Shown: piece after piece, positions 1-6,666 of the stretch
Layout of the letters: the number at the start of each line of letters is the position of its first letter
Position numbering within the stretch: the stretch's first letter is position 1
Assembly (NCBI GenBank): GCA_023132135.1
Contig: JAGLYR010000167.1
Span: forward strand, 1 to 8,654
Direction of reading: 5' to 3'
Source of the DNA: Candidatus Eiseniibacteriota bacterium
GTDB taxonomy: Bacteria > Arandabacterota > Arandabacteria > JAGLYR01
Length of the DNA stretch: 8,654 nt
Made by a program: the position numbers and the translations under genes
The notes under the pieces: generated by a model
What the model was told of the DNA's origin: nothing
Seen by the model: only the letters and a program-made list of their open reading frames with translations
Databases searched by the model: none

Positions 1-33
1 GGTCTATTCTCTATTGTCTATTCTCATGTCCTT

Positions 34-50
34 GCACGAAGCACTGCTTC
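34..50 (+). repeat. 17-base repeat unit, copy 1
   Basis: Reads GCACGAAGCACTGCTTC, identical to 88-104 and to the reverse complement of 4526-4542. The inner 13 bases are palindromic around a central C. Copy 1 shares only this core and lacks the CGTA prefix found in the other two copies. Confidence 0.85.
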
Positions 51-83
51 CAACGCTCTTCTCCTTGCACGGAGCACGGGGCA

Positions 84-105
84 CGTAGCACGAAGCACTG
101 CTTCT
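84..105 (+). repeat. 22-base repeat unit, copy 2 (matches the tsaE-tsaB gap)
   Basis: Starts CGTAGCACGAAGCAC and ends TGCTTCT. All 22 bases match the reverse complement of 4525-4546; identity stops at 83 and at 106. Its last base is the first base of the folC stop triplet (105-107, TGA on the minus strand). Being the longest exact match I found between non-coding parts of the window, it marks a dispersed family rather than a purely local tandem repeat. Confidence 0.85.
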
Positions 106-1511
106 CATGCCCTTTTCCTTGCACTAGGGACTTGTCTTGCCTGGACTGCAGACTGGTCCCACGCATCCTCGATCCCCAGGGAACGCAGAGCCTCTCCGAC
201 TGTATAGCACGATCCAGCCACCACAACGGTTTCATCGCGCCCTGCAATGCTGATGCCCTTCTTCAGCGCGGCGCCCACCTCGGGAACTGTCACAGGTTCG
301 ATTCCCAGGCCCCTGGCCGCAGAGGCCAGCGCCTCAAGAGACGCTGCCCGGTCACTGTCCGGAGAGGTCACAACCACTCTTCTCGCCAGAGGCGCCAGCT
401 GCCGGAGGACATCGACATGTTTCTTCTCTTGCAGCATTCCAAGGACGAGCACACCTATGCCTTCCGGGCACAGGTTCTTGAGCGTCCTTGCCAGGACGCG
501 CGCGCCTCCCGGGTTGTGAGCGACATCCAGAACAATCCGGGGGGGGCCACTGAGCACCTGGAAGCGCCCCGGCCACACCACATCCCGCAATCCCCTGCGC
601 ACATGCTCGGGACGGATCCCGAGTCCCAGAACCCGACTCATCACCTCGACGGCCCGCACTGCCAGAGCGGCATTGGCAACCTGGTGCACTCCCGGCAAGG
701 GCAGAGTCAGATTGTCATACCGGTGTTCCTTCGTTCTCAGGAGAAACCGGGTACCACCCCAGGATGACTCCCGGATTCTCCAACGCGCTTCGTCCTTGAG
801 TACGAGCAGCGGGGCACCTGTCTCGCGGCACCGCTTGGCAAGAAGATCCAGGACCGCCCGCCGTCGGACACCTGTTATCACAGGCCGCGATCCCCGGATG
901 ATACCTGCTTTCTCCGAAGCAATCTCCACGAGTCTCTTCCCCAGAATTCCCTCGTGATCGAACTGGATGCCGGTGATCACCGGGAAAGGCTCATCCAGGA
1001 TATTGGTGGCATCCAGCCGCCCACCCAGCCCCACCTCCATCACGGCCACATCCACCTTCTGCCGGACGAACGTCAGGATTCCGAGCAGCGTAGTGATTTC
1101 GAAGAAGGTCAGCGGGATTTCCGAGAGGTGCGGACGAATCCGCTCGCAGGCATCCATCAAGTCTTCCGGACACGCTGGAACGCCCCCAACCCGGATGCGC
1201 TCCCGGTAGTCCAGAAGATGCGGAGACGTGTAGAGGCCGGTCCGGCACCCACCCGCCTCAAGGATGGCCGCGAGGATGGCTGACGTGGATCCTTTCCCAT
1301 TGGTGCCTGCTACGTGGAAGGCCGCAAGACCCCGGTGGGGGTGTCCCAGCCGTTCCAGCATGAGACGGGTGTTTTCCAATCCCAGCTTCACACCGCTGGC
1401 TTTGCGGCCAAAGAGGAATTGCAGGAAGTCCGGGTAGGAATCCAGACACCCGGGCACGGGGGGAAAGGGGTCCCCGGCGATCGCCCGATCGGCTGCGCCC
1501 GAAGCGCGCAA
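105..1511 (-). CDS. folC: Folylpolyglutamate synthase / dihydrofolate synthase FolC
   Basis: Cytoplasmic Mur-ligase-superfamily enzyme that adds glutamate to folates using ATP; many bacterial members also make dihydrofolate from dihydropteroate. Visible motifs in the 468-residue product are the P-loop VAGTNGKGST (67-76), TSPHL (95-99), MEVGLGGRLDATN (158-170), DHEG (185-188), EKAGI (200-204), HQVANAALA (276-284), WPGR (313-316), the C-domain signature LDVAHNP (328-334) and GSCYTVGEAL (433-442). Length is slightly above the usual 420-450 because of extensions at both ends. The start is TTG, three bases after the accD stop, supported by AGGAG nine bases upstream; GTG at 1457 would give a shorter, also plausible, N-terminus. 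The last six codons and the stop appear to come from the adjoining repeat. Whether it is mono- or bifunctional cannot be decided here. Confidence 0.95.
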   Translation of the reverse strand: MRASGAADRAIAGDPFPPVPGCLDSYPDFLQFLFGRKASGVKLGLENTRLMLERLGHPHRGLAAFHVAGTNGKGSTSAILAAILEAGGCRTGLYTSPHLLDYRERIRVGGVPACPEDLMDACERIRPHLSEIPLTFFEITTLLGILTFVRQKVDVAVMEVGLGGRLDATNILDEPFPVITGIQFDHEGILGKRLVEIASEKAGIIRGSRPVITGVRRRAVLDLLAKRCRETGAPLLVLKDEARWRIRESSWGGTRFLLRTKEHRYDNLTLPLPGVHQVANAALAVRAVEVMSRVLGLGIRPEHVRRGLRDVVWPGRFQVLSGPPRIVLDVAHNPGGARVLARTLKNLCPEGIGVLVLGMLQEKKHVDVLRQLAPLARRVVVTSPDSDRAASLEALASAARGLGIEPVTVPEVGAALKKGISIAGRDETVVVAGSCYTVGEALRSLGIEDAWDQSAVQARQVPSARKRA

Positions 1512-1514
1512 CGC

Positions 1515-2402
1515 CTACAGCTCCTGGACCTTGGGGAAGGGTCCCGAAGGATCCATGACCGCCTCATCGAGGAAGAACCTGAACAGGTCGACCAGCGTAT
1601 CTTTCATCCTCGTGCGGTGTACCACCATATCCACCATTCCATGTTCCTGGAGAAACTCGGACTTCTGGAAACCGTCCGGCAACTCCTGATTGATGGTCTG
1701 CTGGATGACCCGCGGACCGGCAAAACCCACCAGAGCGCCGGGCTCCGCGACTATCACGTCGCCCAAGGTAGCGAAGCTCGCTGAGGCACCTCCTGTGGTC
1801 GGGTCGGTCAGTATTGAGATAAAGAGCCCCCCTGCATCCGACAAGCGGGCAAGGAGAGCACTGGTCTTGGCCAACTGCATGAGCGAGAGAATACCTTCCT
1901 GCATCCGCGCTCCACCGGAACAGGATACGAGAACCAATGGACGGGACTTGTCGATGGCGCGAGCTGTGGCCCGGGCAATCTTCTCACCCACCACCGAGCC
2001 CATGCTTCCCCCCATAAAGCCGAAGTCCAGGACACCCAGTTCCGTGTCGTACCCGCCGATCCTGACGGACCCGCACAGTATGGCATCGTTCAGGGACGTC
2101 TTCTTCCTTGCGGCCTTCAACCGGTCCGTGTAGCGTTTTGAATCCTTGAAACCCAAGGGATCGACAGCGGTCAAGTCGGCATCCTTCTCACGGAAGGTCC
2201 CCTCATCCACCAGGATCTGGATCCACTGTCGCGCCCTCACCCGGAAATGCCGGTTACACTTGGGACAGGTCCAGAGTAGTTTCTCCACTTCTTTCCGGTA
2301 GAGAATTTCCCCGCATCCATCGCATTTTGTCCATAGTCCGTCGGGGATCTCCTTTCGCTTGACCGACTTGAATCCCCGACCCCTCTTCCGAAACCAGGCC
2401 AT
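1515..2402 (-). CDS. accD: Acetyl-CoA carboxylase carboxyltransferase subunit beta AccD
   Basis: AccD pairs with AccA to move carboxyl from carboxybiotin-BCCP to acetyl-CoA, giving malonyl-CoA, the committed step of fatty-acid synthesis. The 295-residue product has the N-terminal zinc ribbon typical of bacterial AccD (C27, C30, C46, C49), then the crotonase-like carboxyltransferase core: GGSMGSVVGEKIARA (131-145), SGGARMQEG (162-170), DPTTGG (200-205), and AEPGALVGFAGPRVI (219-233). Length and motif order are normal and nothing is missing. The ATG start overlaps the upstream phosphorylase stop by one base (TAATG), with AAGGGAG seven bases upstream, so translation is probably coupled. AccA is not in the window. 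accD followed directly by folC is a frequent bacterial arrangement. Confidence 0.97.
   Translation of the reverse strand: MAWFRKRGRGFKSVKRKEIPDGLWTKCDGCGEILYRKEVEKLLWTCPKCNRHFRVRARQWIQILVDEGTFREKDADLTAVDPLGFKDSKRYTDRLKAARKKTSLNDAILCGSVRIGGYDTELGVLDFGFMGGSMGSVVGEKIARATARAIDKSRPLVLVSCSGGARMQEGILSLMQLAKTSALLARLSDAGGLFISILTDPTTGGASASFATLGDVIVAEPGALVGFAGPRVIQQTINQELPDGFQKSEFLQEHGMVDMVVHRTRMKDTLVDLFRFFLDEAVMDPSGPFPKVQEL
1521..1525 (-). promoter_or_regulatory. Ribosome-binding site of folC (TTG start)
   Basis: AGGAG within the last accD codons, nine bases before the TTG at 1509-1511. It is the main support for choosing this rare start over the GTG at 1455-1457. Confidence 0.55.
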
Positions 2403-3274
2403 TATTCCACTCCCTTGCTCCAGGACGCCAGAGCCTCTTCCAGCAGGCGCCGCAGGTTTTCCCCCGAGCGCCGCGCTACATCGACCACTTCGCTGTGACG
2501 GGTGTGACCGGCCTCATCCGGCACCACATGATTCGTGATCAGAGAAATGGCGGTCGAGCGTACCCCGGCCGACCAGGCCGCGATGTTCTCCGGCAGCGTG
2601 GACATGGTCGCCGCATCCGCGCCCAGGGTTTGCACCATCCGCGCCTCTGCGGGGGTTTCATAAGTGGGGCCGCTGAACCAGAACAGGACACCTCCGAGCA
2701 TCCGGATTCCAAGAAGAGCCGCAGTGCGCTCCAGATGATCCCCCATCCGACGGTCGTAGCCCCAGACCCCCCTCCCATCAGGATCCCACCCGAGACCCCG
2801 GGACCATTGCCTCGGAAGGAAACCAAGATGGTCGCGGACCAGGAGAAAATCCCCCACGCGAAGGCTCGGGTTAAGACCGCCCGCGGCATTGGTGGTGATC
2901 AGAAAGCGCACCCCGGCTGCCGCCAGGGAGCGAACCGGGAAAACCACTTCCTCCGCTGCGATTCCCTCGTACAGGTGCACACGTCCCGCCAGAACCGCCA
3001 CCCGGCGTCCGCCGAGATTGAGGACAATCAGAGAACCCCCATGCCCCGACACAGAAGGCCGGGGAAAATGCGGGATTTCGCCGTAAGGGATGACCGCCTC
3101 GGCCGGCAGCTCCTTTACCCAGTCCCCCAGACCCGAACCCAAGACAACAGCAATCTCGGGAAAAGGAGAGACTGCGTCCTTCAAGTACTCCGCGGTTTCA
3201 CGAACCCGCCCGGACAAGCCCGAGTCCGACCCGATCGCGAGATCACAGATACGGAGGTCACGGTGAATCGACAT
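2402..3274 (-). CDS. punA: Purine nucleoside phosphorylase (trimeric, PNP-I/PunA type)
   Basis: Cleaves purine (deoxy)ribonucleosides with phosphate to the free base and (deoxy)ribose-1-phosphate, a cytoplasmic salvage step. The 290-residue product has the trimeric-PNP signatures in order: GSGLG (46-50), GHGG (77-80), AGRVHLYEG (96-104), TNAAGGLN (128-135), SGPTYETPAE (201-210), GADAATMSTLPE (218-229), SLITN (244-248) and RHSEV (259-263). By analogy with human PNP, E206, N248 and H260 occupy the purine- and ribose-contacting positions; the Asn and Glu favour 6-oxopurines such as inosine and guanosine. The family usually has VGMST where this protein has ATMST. About the first 20 residues precede the conserved core, so a start at TTG (L20) is possible; the ATG has AAGG ten bases upstream. 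An MTA phosphorylase role is less likely. Confidence 0.92.
   Translation of the reverse strand: MSIHRDLRICDLAIGSDSGLSGRVRETAEYLKDAVSPFPEIAVVLGSGLGDWVKELPAEAVIPYGEIPHFPRPSVSGHGGSLIVLNLGGRRVAVLAGRVHLYEGIAAEEVVFPVRSLAAAGVRFLITTNAAGGLNPSLRVGDFLLVRDHLGFLPRQWSRGLGWDPDGRGVWGYDRRMGDHLERTAALLGIRMLGGVLFWFSGPTYETPAEARMVQTLGADAATMSTLPENIAAWSAGVRSTAISLITNHVVPDEAGHTRHSEVVDVARRSGENLRRLLEEALASWSKGVE
2410..2416 (-). promoter_or_regulatory. Ribosome-binding site of accD
   Basis: AAGGGAG on the minus strand within the end of the phosphorylase gene, seven bases before the accD ATG that overlaps its stop (TAATG). Confidence 0.65.
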
Positions 3275-3308
3275 TGCAGATCCGCCTTGTGAGCACAGAA
3301 TCCAACCT

Positions 3309-3812
3309 TCAGACTCTCACACTCTGTTTCGGGCTGGGCTTCCCGCATTGCACGGCTTTTCCGATCGCCCTCACCATCACCAACGCATCTTCATCGTTGT
3401 CCGTGTAGTACCCGTGCGAAACGGTCACGGTCCGGAAGCCCACCTTGCGAAATAGATTAATAGCCACTCTGTTCGAAACCCGTGTCTCAAGAGACACCCT
3501 TGAGCAGTCCCTCTTCAAAGCCTCCTCAAAAACTCTCCGGATCAGAAGGGTTCCTAGTCCCCGCCTCTGGTACCTCTCGTCAACGGCGATGTTCGCCACA
3601 TGGAATCTGCGGCCCACCCGCCACAGGATGGCGTAGGCCACCAATCGTCCTTCCAGATGCATCACCAGCGGAACGCTGTCCGCCGAGGCGGCGATCTCCT
3701 TCAGGAACATCTCGCAGGTCCAAGCCATCGCGAACGCCCGCCGCTCGATGTCTACAACACCGGGCACGTCCCCCGCCTGCATCCTCCGGATCTCCATGCC
3801 CTCCAATCTCAT
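3309..3812 (-). CDS. rimI: GNAT-family N-acetyltransferase RimI
   Basis: In E. coli RimI acetylates the N-terminal alanine of ribosomal protein S18; homologues encoded beside tsaB are common and their substrates are often unproven. The 167-residue product is a single GNAT domain: substrate-side helix with W31, beta strand HVANIAVDERY (71-81), acetyl-CoA pyrophosphate loop QRRGLG (82-87), then LETRVSN (108-114), AINLFRKVGF (117-126) and Y136, matching the Glu and Tyr positions used for catalysis in RimI. After DALVMVRAI (142-150) there is a 17-residue basic tail (KAVQCGKPSPKQ...) that looks non-conserved. The ATG overlaps the tsaB stop (ATGA), so the two are probably translationally coupled. 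M6 has a GGAGG too close to it to be the better start. Confidence 0.9.
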   Translation of the reverse strand: MRLEGMEIRRMQAGDVPGVVDIERRAFAMAWTCEMFLKEIAASADSVPLVMHLEGRLVAYAILWRVGRRFHVANIAVDERYQRRGLGTLLIRRVFEEALKRDCSRVSLETRVSNRVAINLFRKVGFRTVTVSHGYYTDNDEDALVMVRAIGKAVQCGKPSPKQSVRV

Positions 3813-4510
3813 CGTCGACCCTTTTCCTCCGCATCGCTGGGTCTCACATACAGGGGTTCCAGGCTCACGGGATCGTCCACCAGTCCATCAAGCAGCCGTG
3901 CGGCCCCCAACCGCGCTACCGTCCCCGGCTTCGCCTCGGATCTCGCCGACGAGATCACCTTCACCCCACGTCCGGAGAGAGCGTTCACAAGCTCATCCAG
4001 AGGACAGGTCTCGTCGCCGACCACACAAAGCCCCTCCCCATTCGACGGTAGAGTTTCCAGGACGGCAACCACCGCGTCCTCGACAGCCCCCAGCACGGTC
4101 GGCAAGCACTCCGAGAGCCGCCCCTCCACCCCCTGGTAGAGAGCATAGAACACATCCCCTCGACGGGCATCGGAAACCGACAGGACCCACTCTCCCTGCA
4201 GCAGACCTGCGGCACGAACTTCGAGCGTGGGAACTCCCGCCAGATTCAGCCCCACGGCATACGCAAGCCCCTTGCCCAGACCGAGTCCCGCTCGGAGCCC
4301 CGTAAACGATCCGGGACCGAGCGAAACACAAACTCCCCCGATGGTCCGCAGGTCCATTCCCAAGTTCTTCAGAAGCCCATCCAGGGTCGGAAGCAGACGT
4401 TCCGTGTGAGCGCCCCGGAGATCAACGCACGACTCTCCCAGAAGCCGGCCGTCCCCTACGACCGCCACCCCCCCGCGCCACCCGGAACTCTCGATTCCCA
4501 ACACGTTCAC
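3809..4510 (-). CDS. tsaB: tRNA t6A37 biosynthesis protein TsaB
   Basis: Catalytically inactive ASKHA-fold platform subunit that binds TsaD and TsaE when the threonylcarbamoyl group is placed on A37 of ANN-decoding tRNAs. The 233-residue product shows the family pattern: N-terminal strand NVLGIESS (2-9), GAHTERLLP (33-41), the signature GPGSFTGLRAGLGLGKG (65-81), DARRGDVFYALY (114-125) and a C-terminal LEPLYVRPSDAEEK (217-230). Length is as expected. The start is GTG, placed by the strand-1 motif and by GGGAG eight bases upstream. A copy of the window's repeat ends one base upstream of that site, so a hairpin there could affect initiation. It overlaps rimI by four bases and follows tsaE after 38. 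TsaD and TsaC must be encoded elsewhere. Confidence 0.94.
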   Translation of the reverse strand: MNVLGIESSGWRGGVAVVGDGRLLGESCVDLRGAHTERLLPTLDGLLKNLGMDLRTIGGVCVSLGPGSFTGLRAGLGLGKGLAYAVGLNLAGVPTLEVRAAGLLQGEWVLSVSDARRGDVFYALYQGVEGRLSECLPTVLGAVEDAVVAVLETLPSNGEGLCVVGDETCPLDELVNALSGRGVKVISSARSEAKPGTVARLGAARLLDGLVDDPVSLEPLYVRPSDAEEKGRR

Positions 4511-4518
4511 CCTTCAAA

Positions 4519-4523
4519 CTCCC
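4519..4523 (-). promoter_or_regulatory. Ribosome-binding site of tsaB (GTG start)
   Basis: GGGAG on the minus strand, eight bases before the GTG at 4508-4510. It decides this non-ATG start and lies directly beside the inverted repeat copy at 4525-4546. Confidence 0.65.
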
Positions 4524-4524
4524 T

Positions 4525-4546
4525 AGAAGCAGTGCTTCGTGCTACG
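4525..4546 (-). repeat. 22-base repeat unit, copy 3, inverted, in the tsaE-tsaB gap
   Basis: The minus strand of this segment is identical over 22 bases to the plus strand at 84-105. It fills more than half of the 38-base gap between the tsaE stop (4549-4551) and the tsaB start. The core (4526-4538, GAAGCAGTGCTTC) is self-complementary around one central base and could fold as a small hairpin in the transcript just before the tsaB ribosome-binding site. Role unknown; it could be a neutral insertion or a modulator of tsaB expression. Confidence 0.85.
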
Positions 4547-4548
4547 CG

Positions 4549-5028
4549 TCACTGGTTAGCCCAACCTTCCGTGAACCGGCTCAGCAAGTCCTTGCCGCGG
4601 GCGCCGCCAGGGCGAAAGATCAACCGCCGCGATTGGCGACCCGTTATCTCAATGCTGATGTCCAGACGATCCTCAGGAAGGACTCCTGCGATTTTCTCAC
4701 TCCACTCAATCAGAGCGACTCCCGAACCAAAGATCATCTCATCGTACCCGTCGGTGCGAAGATCCGTCACTCTCCCGACCCGGTACAAATCAATGTGAAA
4801 GACCCGCAGCCGCCCACGGTACTCATTCACAGTCAGGAACGAAGGCGATGTTACCCGGTCTTCGACGCCAAGCCCCCTGCAGATCCCGCGGGCGAGACAG
4901 GTCTTCCCACTGCCCAGGTCACCAGACAGTCCAACAACATCCCCCCCCTGCAGATTCAGCGCCAGCGCTGCTCCCAATTGTTCCGTTTCCTCGGGTGAGG
5001 AAGTCTCCGCGCACCAGCGATTTTCCAT
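4549..5028 (-). CDS. tsaE: tRNA t6A37 biosynthesis ATPase TsaE
   Basis: P-loop ATPase that binds the TsaB-TsaD complex and drives the catalytic cycle of tRNA t6A37 formation. Positions here count from the GTG at 5031. Seen are Walker A GDLGSGKT (37-44), the switch-like VTSPSFLTVNEY (60-71), HIDLYRV (79-85), the Walker-B-like strand VALIEW (105-110) followed by SEK, and RLDISIE (122-128), all diagnostic of TsaE. Length (159-160 residues) is normal. The start is ATG at 5026-5028, sharing its A with the porX stop (TGATG); the GTG directly before it is an equally open choice. No strong ribosome-binding site is visible, consistent with translation coupled to porX. The C-terminus (RFTEGWANQ) ends just before the repeat in the tsaB gap. 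Confidence 0.94.
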   Translation of the reverse strand: MENRWCAETSSPEETEQLGAALALNLQGGDVVGLSGDLGSGKTCLARGICRGLGVEDRVTSPSFLTVNEYRGRLRVFHIDLYRVGRVTDLRTDGYDEMIFGSGVALIEWSEKIAGVLPEDRLDISIEITGRQSRRLIFRPGGARGKDLLSRFTEGWANQ

Positions 5029-6593
5029 CACTTTGCTGTGAGCACCGTGCAGGGAACGATCATCTCCTCCAGCGAAATGCCGCCGTGCTGGAAGCTGCCC
5101 TTGTACTGTCTCTCGTACTCGTGGTACTTGGTCGGGTAGACAAAGTAGAAATCCTCCTCAGCCAGAATGTAGTTCTTGTTCAGGCTGTCCGAGGGCAGGC
5201 CAAAGACCTCGGGATTCCTGACCACCAGTGCATGCCGGGTATCGCAGTTCAGGTTGTTGCCGAACTTGTACCGGAGATTTGTGGACGTCTGCCGATCCCC
5301 GTAGGCAACGGTCGCACGCGTTCCCAGCACCGATCCGTGGTCGGTGGTTATCACCACTGTGATCCCCTGCACCGCCAGCAGCTTCAGAGTATCAAAAAGA
5401 GACGAGTGGGCAAACCAGGATTTCGTCAAACTTCGGAAAGCCGATTCGTCCGGTGCAATCTCCTGGAGCAGCTCGGATTCGGACCGCCCGTGAGCCAGCA
5501 TATCCATGAAATTGAACACGAGGGAAACCAGACGCTGGGACGCGTACCCTCTGGCCAGCCTCCGGACATTGTTGGCTTCCTCAACGTTGTAGATCTTCAC
5601 ATACTTCGGCTGCGGAGAGAGGTTGATCCCCAACTGCTCCAGCTGCTTGTCCATCAGCTGCCGCTCGTGCCTATTCTTGCTCCGCTCGTCCCCGGTGACT
5701 TCCTGCCAGTACTTCGGGAACTTCTTGTGAATCTGGATCGGCAACAGTCCCGCAAAGATGGCATTGCGGGCATACGGTGTAGCCGTTGGCAGTATGGCGT
5801 AGTAGTTGTGTCTCTCCATCGCGAAGTACGGCTCCAGAAGAGGCTCGATGGTCAGCCACTGATCCACCCGCATGCAATCCAGGATGATGAAACAGACGGA
5901 CGGGCTCCGCTCCAGTTCCGGGACCAGAAACCGGGAGACCACGTTGGTGGACAGCACGGGCCCCTCTTCCCCGGCTATCCAGCCCGGGTAGTTCTTCTCA
6001 ATGAACTTGGCAAACTCCACATTGGACTCCCGCCGTTGGTCGTTGTGGGTCTGCCGCAGGCCCTCTTCGGGGAACTGATCGATCAGCACATCCCACTCGG
6101 AGAGATTCGTGTGGATCTGGATCCAGTCCTGCCAGGTGGGGCGGTCGGACCGCATCATCGCGTTCTTCCGGAAATCCTCCACATAGTCGCGGGTCAGCTG
6201 GAGCGACTGAATGGAATGCCGGTCGAGAAGGCGCCGACACGCGGAGAGAACCTGAACCGGATTCACCGGCTTGATCAGGAAATCGTCCATGCGCCTGCCG
6301 ATGGCTTCGTCCACCAGGGATTCTTCTTCACTCTTGGTGATCATGATCACCGGCAGATTCGGACGGTTTTCCTTGATTGCCTCCAGCGTCTCGAGACCGC
6401 TCATTCCGGGCATGAACTCGTCCAGGAGAACCAGATCAAACCGCCCGTCCCGGATCATTCCCACTGCATCCTCCCCATTTCCCACCGGTGTAACCTGGTA
6501 GCCCCGCTCGTTGAGAAACAGGATGTGTGCGCGGAGAAGCTCAATCTCGTCGTCAACCCACAGGATCTTGTGCTGCTTTGTCTTCTCCGTCAT
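5028..6593 (-). CDS. porX: PorX-like response regulator with PglZ phosphatase domain
   Basis: Cytoplasmic response regulator; in Porphyromonas gingivalis PorX controls type IX secretion genes with PorY and SigP, and its PglZ domain is a zinc-dependent phosphodiesterase. Counting from the chosen ATG (521 residues), the receiver domain (about 9-130) has ILWVDDE (D14, D15), phospho-acceptor D58 in LLDEFMPGM, switch T86 and K108 in LIKP. D58 matches the number of the PorX acceptor. A helical linker (about 130-210) leads to the PglZ/alkaline-phosphatase fold, with apparent metal-site residues D239 (ILDCMR), T270 (LPTATPYARNAI), D364 and H368 (MDMLAH), D417-H418 (TTDHGS) and H503 (FQHGG). None is missing. 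The ATG is preceded by CGAGG seven bases upstream; a TTG at 6629 would add 12 unconserved residues. It follows a kinase gene and overlaps tsaE. No DNA-binding domain is visible. Confidence 0.94.
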   Translation of the reverse strand: MTEKTKQHKILWVDDEIELLRAHILFLNERGYQVTPVGNGEDAVGMIRDGRFDLVLLDEFMPGMSGLETLEAIKENRPNLPVIMITKSEEESLVDEAIGRRMDDFLIKPVNPVQVLSACRRLLDRHSIQSLQLTRDYVEDFRKNAMMRSDRPTWQDWIQIHTNLSEWDVLIDQFPEEGLRQTHNDQRRESNVEFAKFIEKNYPGWIAGEEGPVLSTNVVSRFLVPELERSPSVCFIILDCMRVDQWLTIEPLLEPYFAMERHNYYAILPTATPYARNAIFAGLLPIQIHKKFPKYWQEVTGDERSKNRHERQLMDKQLEQLGINLSPQPKYVKIYNVEEANNVRRLARGYASQRLVSLVFNFMDMLAHGRSESELLQEIAPDESAFRSLTKSWFAHSSLFDTLKLLAVQGITVVITTDHGSVLGTRATVAYGDRQTSTNLRYKFGNNLNCDTRHALVVRNPEVFGLPSDSLNKNYILAEEDFYFVYPTKYHEYERQYKGSFQHGGISLEEMIVPCTVLTAK

Positions 6594-6600
6594 CAGCAGA

Positions 6601-6605
6601 CCTCG
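6601..6605 (-). promoter_or_regulatory. Ribosome-binding site of porX
   Basis: CGAGG on the minus strand, seven bases before the ATG at 6591-6593. It favours this start over the upstream in-frame TTG at 6627-6629. The remaining 6606-6666 shows no clear promoter or terminator, consistent with co-transcription with the kinase gene. Confidence 0.65.
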
Positions 6606-6666
6606 ATGTGTTGGAAATCCGAAAAGCAAGCCGCAGATTGCGCGTCATGTTTCTGATGGATTGAGG

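Larger units (their letters stand above)
1..124. repeat. Mosaic of short direct repeats with 7-base periodicity
   Basis: This stretch downstream of folC holds no credible gene. It is built from short recurring words. Positions 3-23 read as three near-identical heptamers (TCTATTC, TCTATTG, TCTATTC). Positions 66-100 read as five heptamers (TGCACGG, AGCACGG, GGCACGT, AGCACGA, AGCACTG). The word CCTTGCAC occurs at 30-37, 63-70 and 117-124; TTCTCATG at 21-28 and 102-109; and a 17-base unit beginning GCACGAAGC at 34-50 and 88-104. The pattern resembles the heptanucleotide repeats (STRR type) known from cyanobacterial intergenic DNA, but I do not claim that family. The repeat runs into the folC 3' end. 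The 13-base core GAAGCACTGCTTC is an odd palindrome and could form a small hairpin. No U-tract follows it, so I do not call a terminator. Confidence 0.8.

Noticed and set aside
34-104. Rho-independent terminator for folC formed by the palindromic repeat
   Set aside because: The stem is only about five or six bases, has almost no loop unless pairs open, and no U-tract follows on the transcript strand.
1-124. CRISPR array
   Set aside because: The repeated words are 7-22 bases with irregular spacing and overlap each other; there are no uniform spacers.
2495-3292. Plus-strand open frame of 265 codons opposite the phosphorylase
   Set aside because: Antisense to a gene with a full set of PNP motifs; translation is Arg/Pro-rich and featureless.
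6594-6629. Twelve-residue N-terminal extension of the PorX-like protein from a TTG start
   Set aside because: The ATG at 6593 has a well-spaced CGAGG, gives a receiver domain numbered like known PorX (D58), and the extra residues look unconserved.
4848-6656. Plus-strand open frame of 602 codons opposite tsaE and porX
   Set aside because: It is antisense to two confidently identified genes, its translation is His/Gln/Pro/Val-rich with no family motif, and long antisense frames are expected in GC-rich coding DNA.
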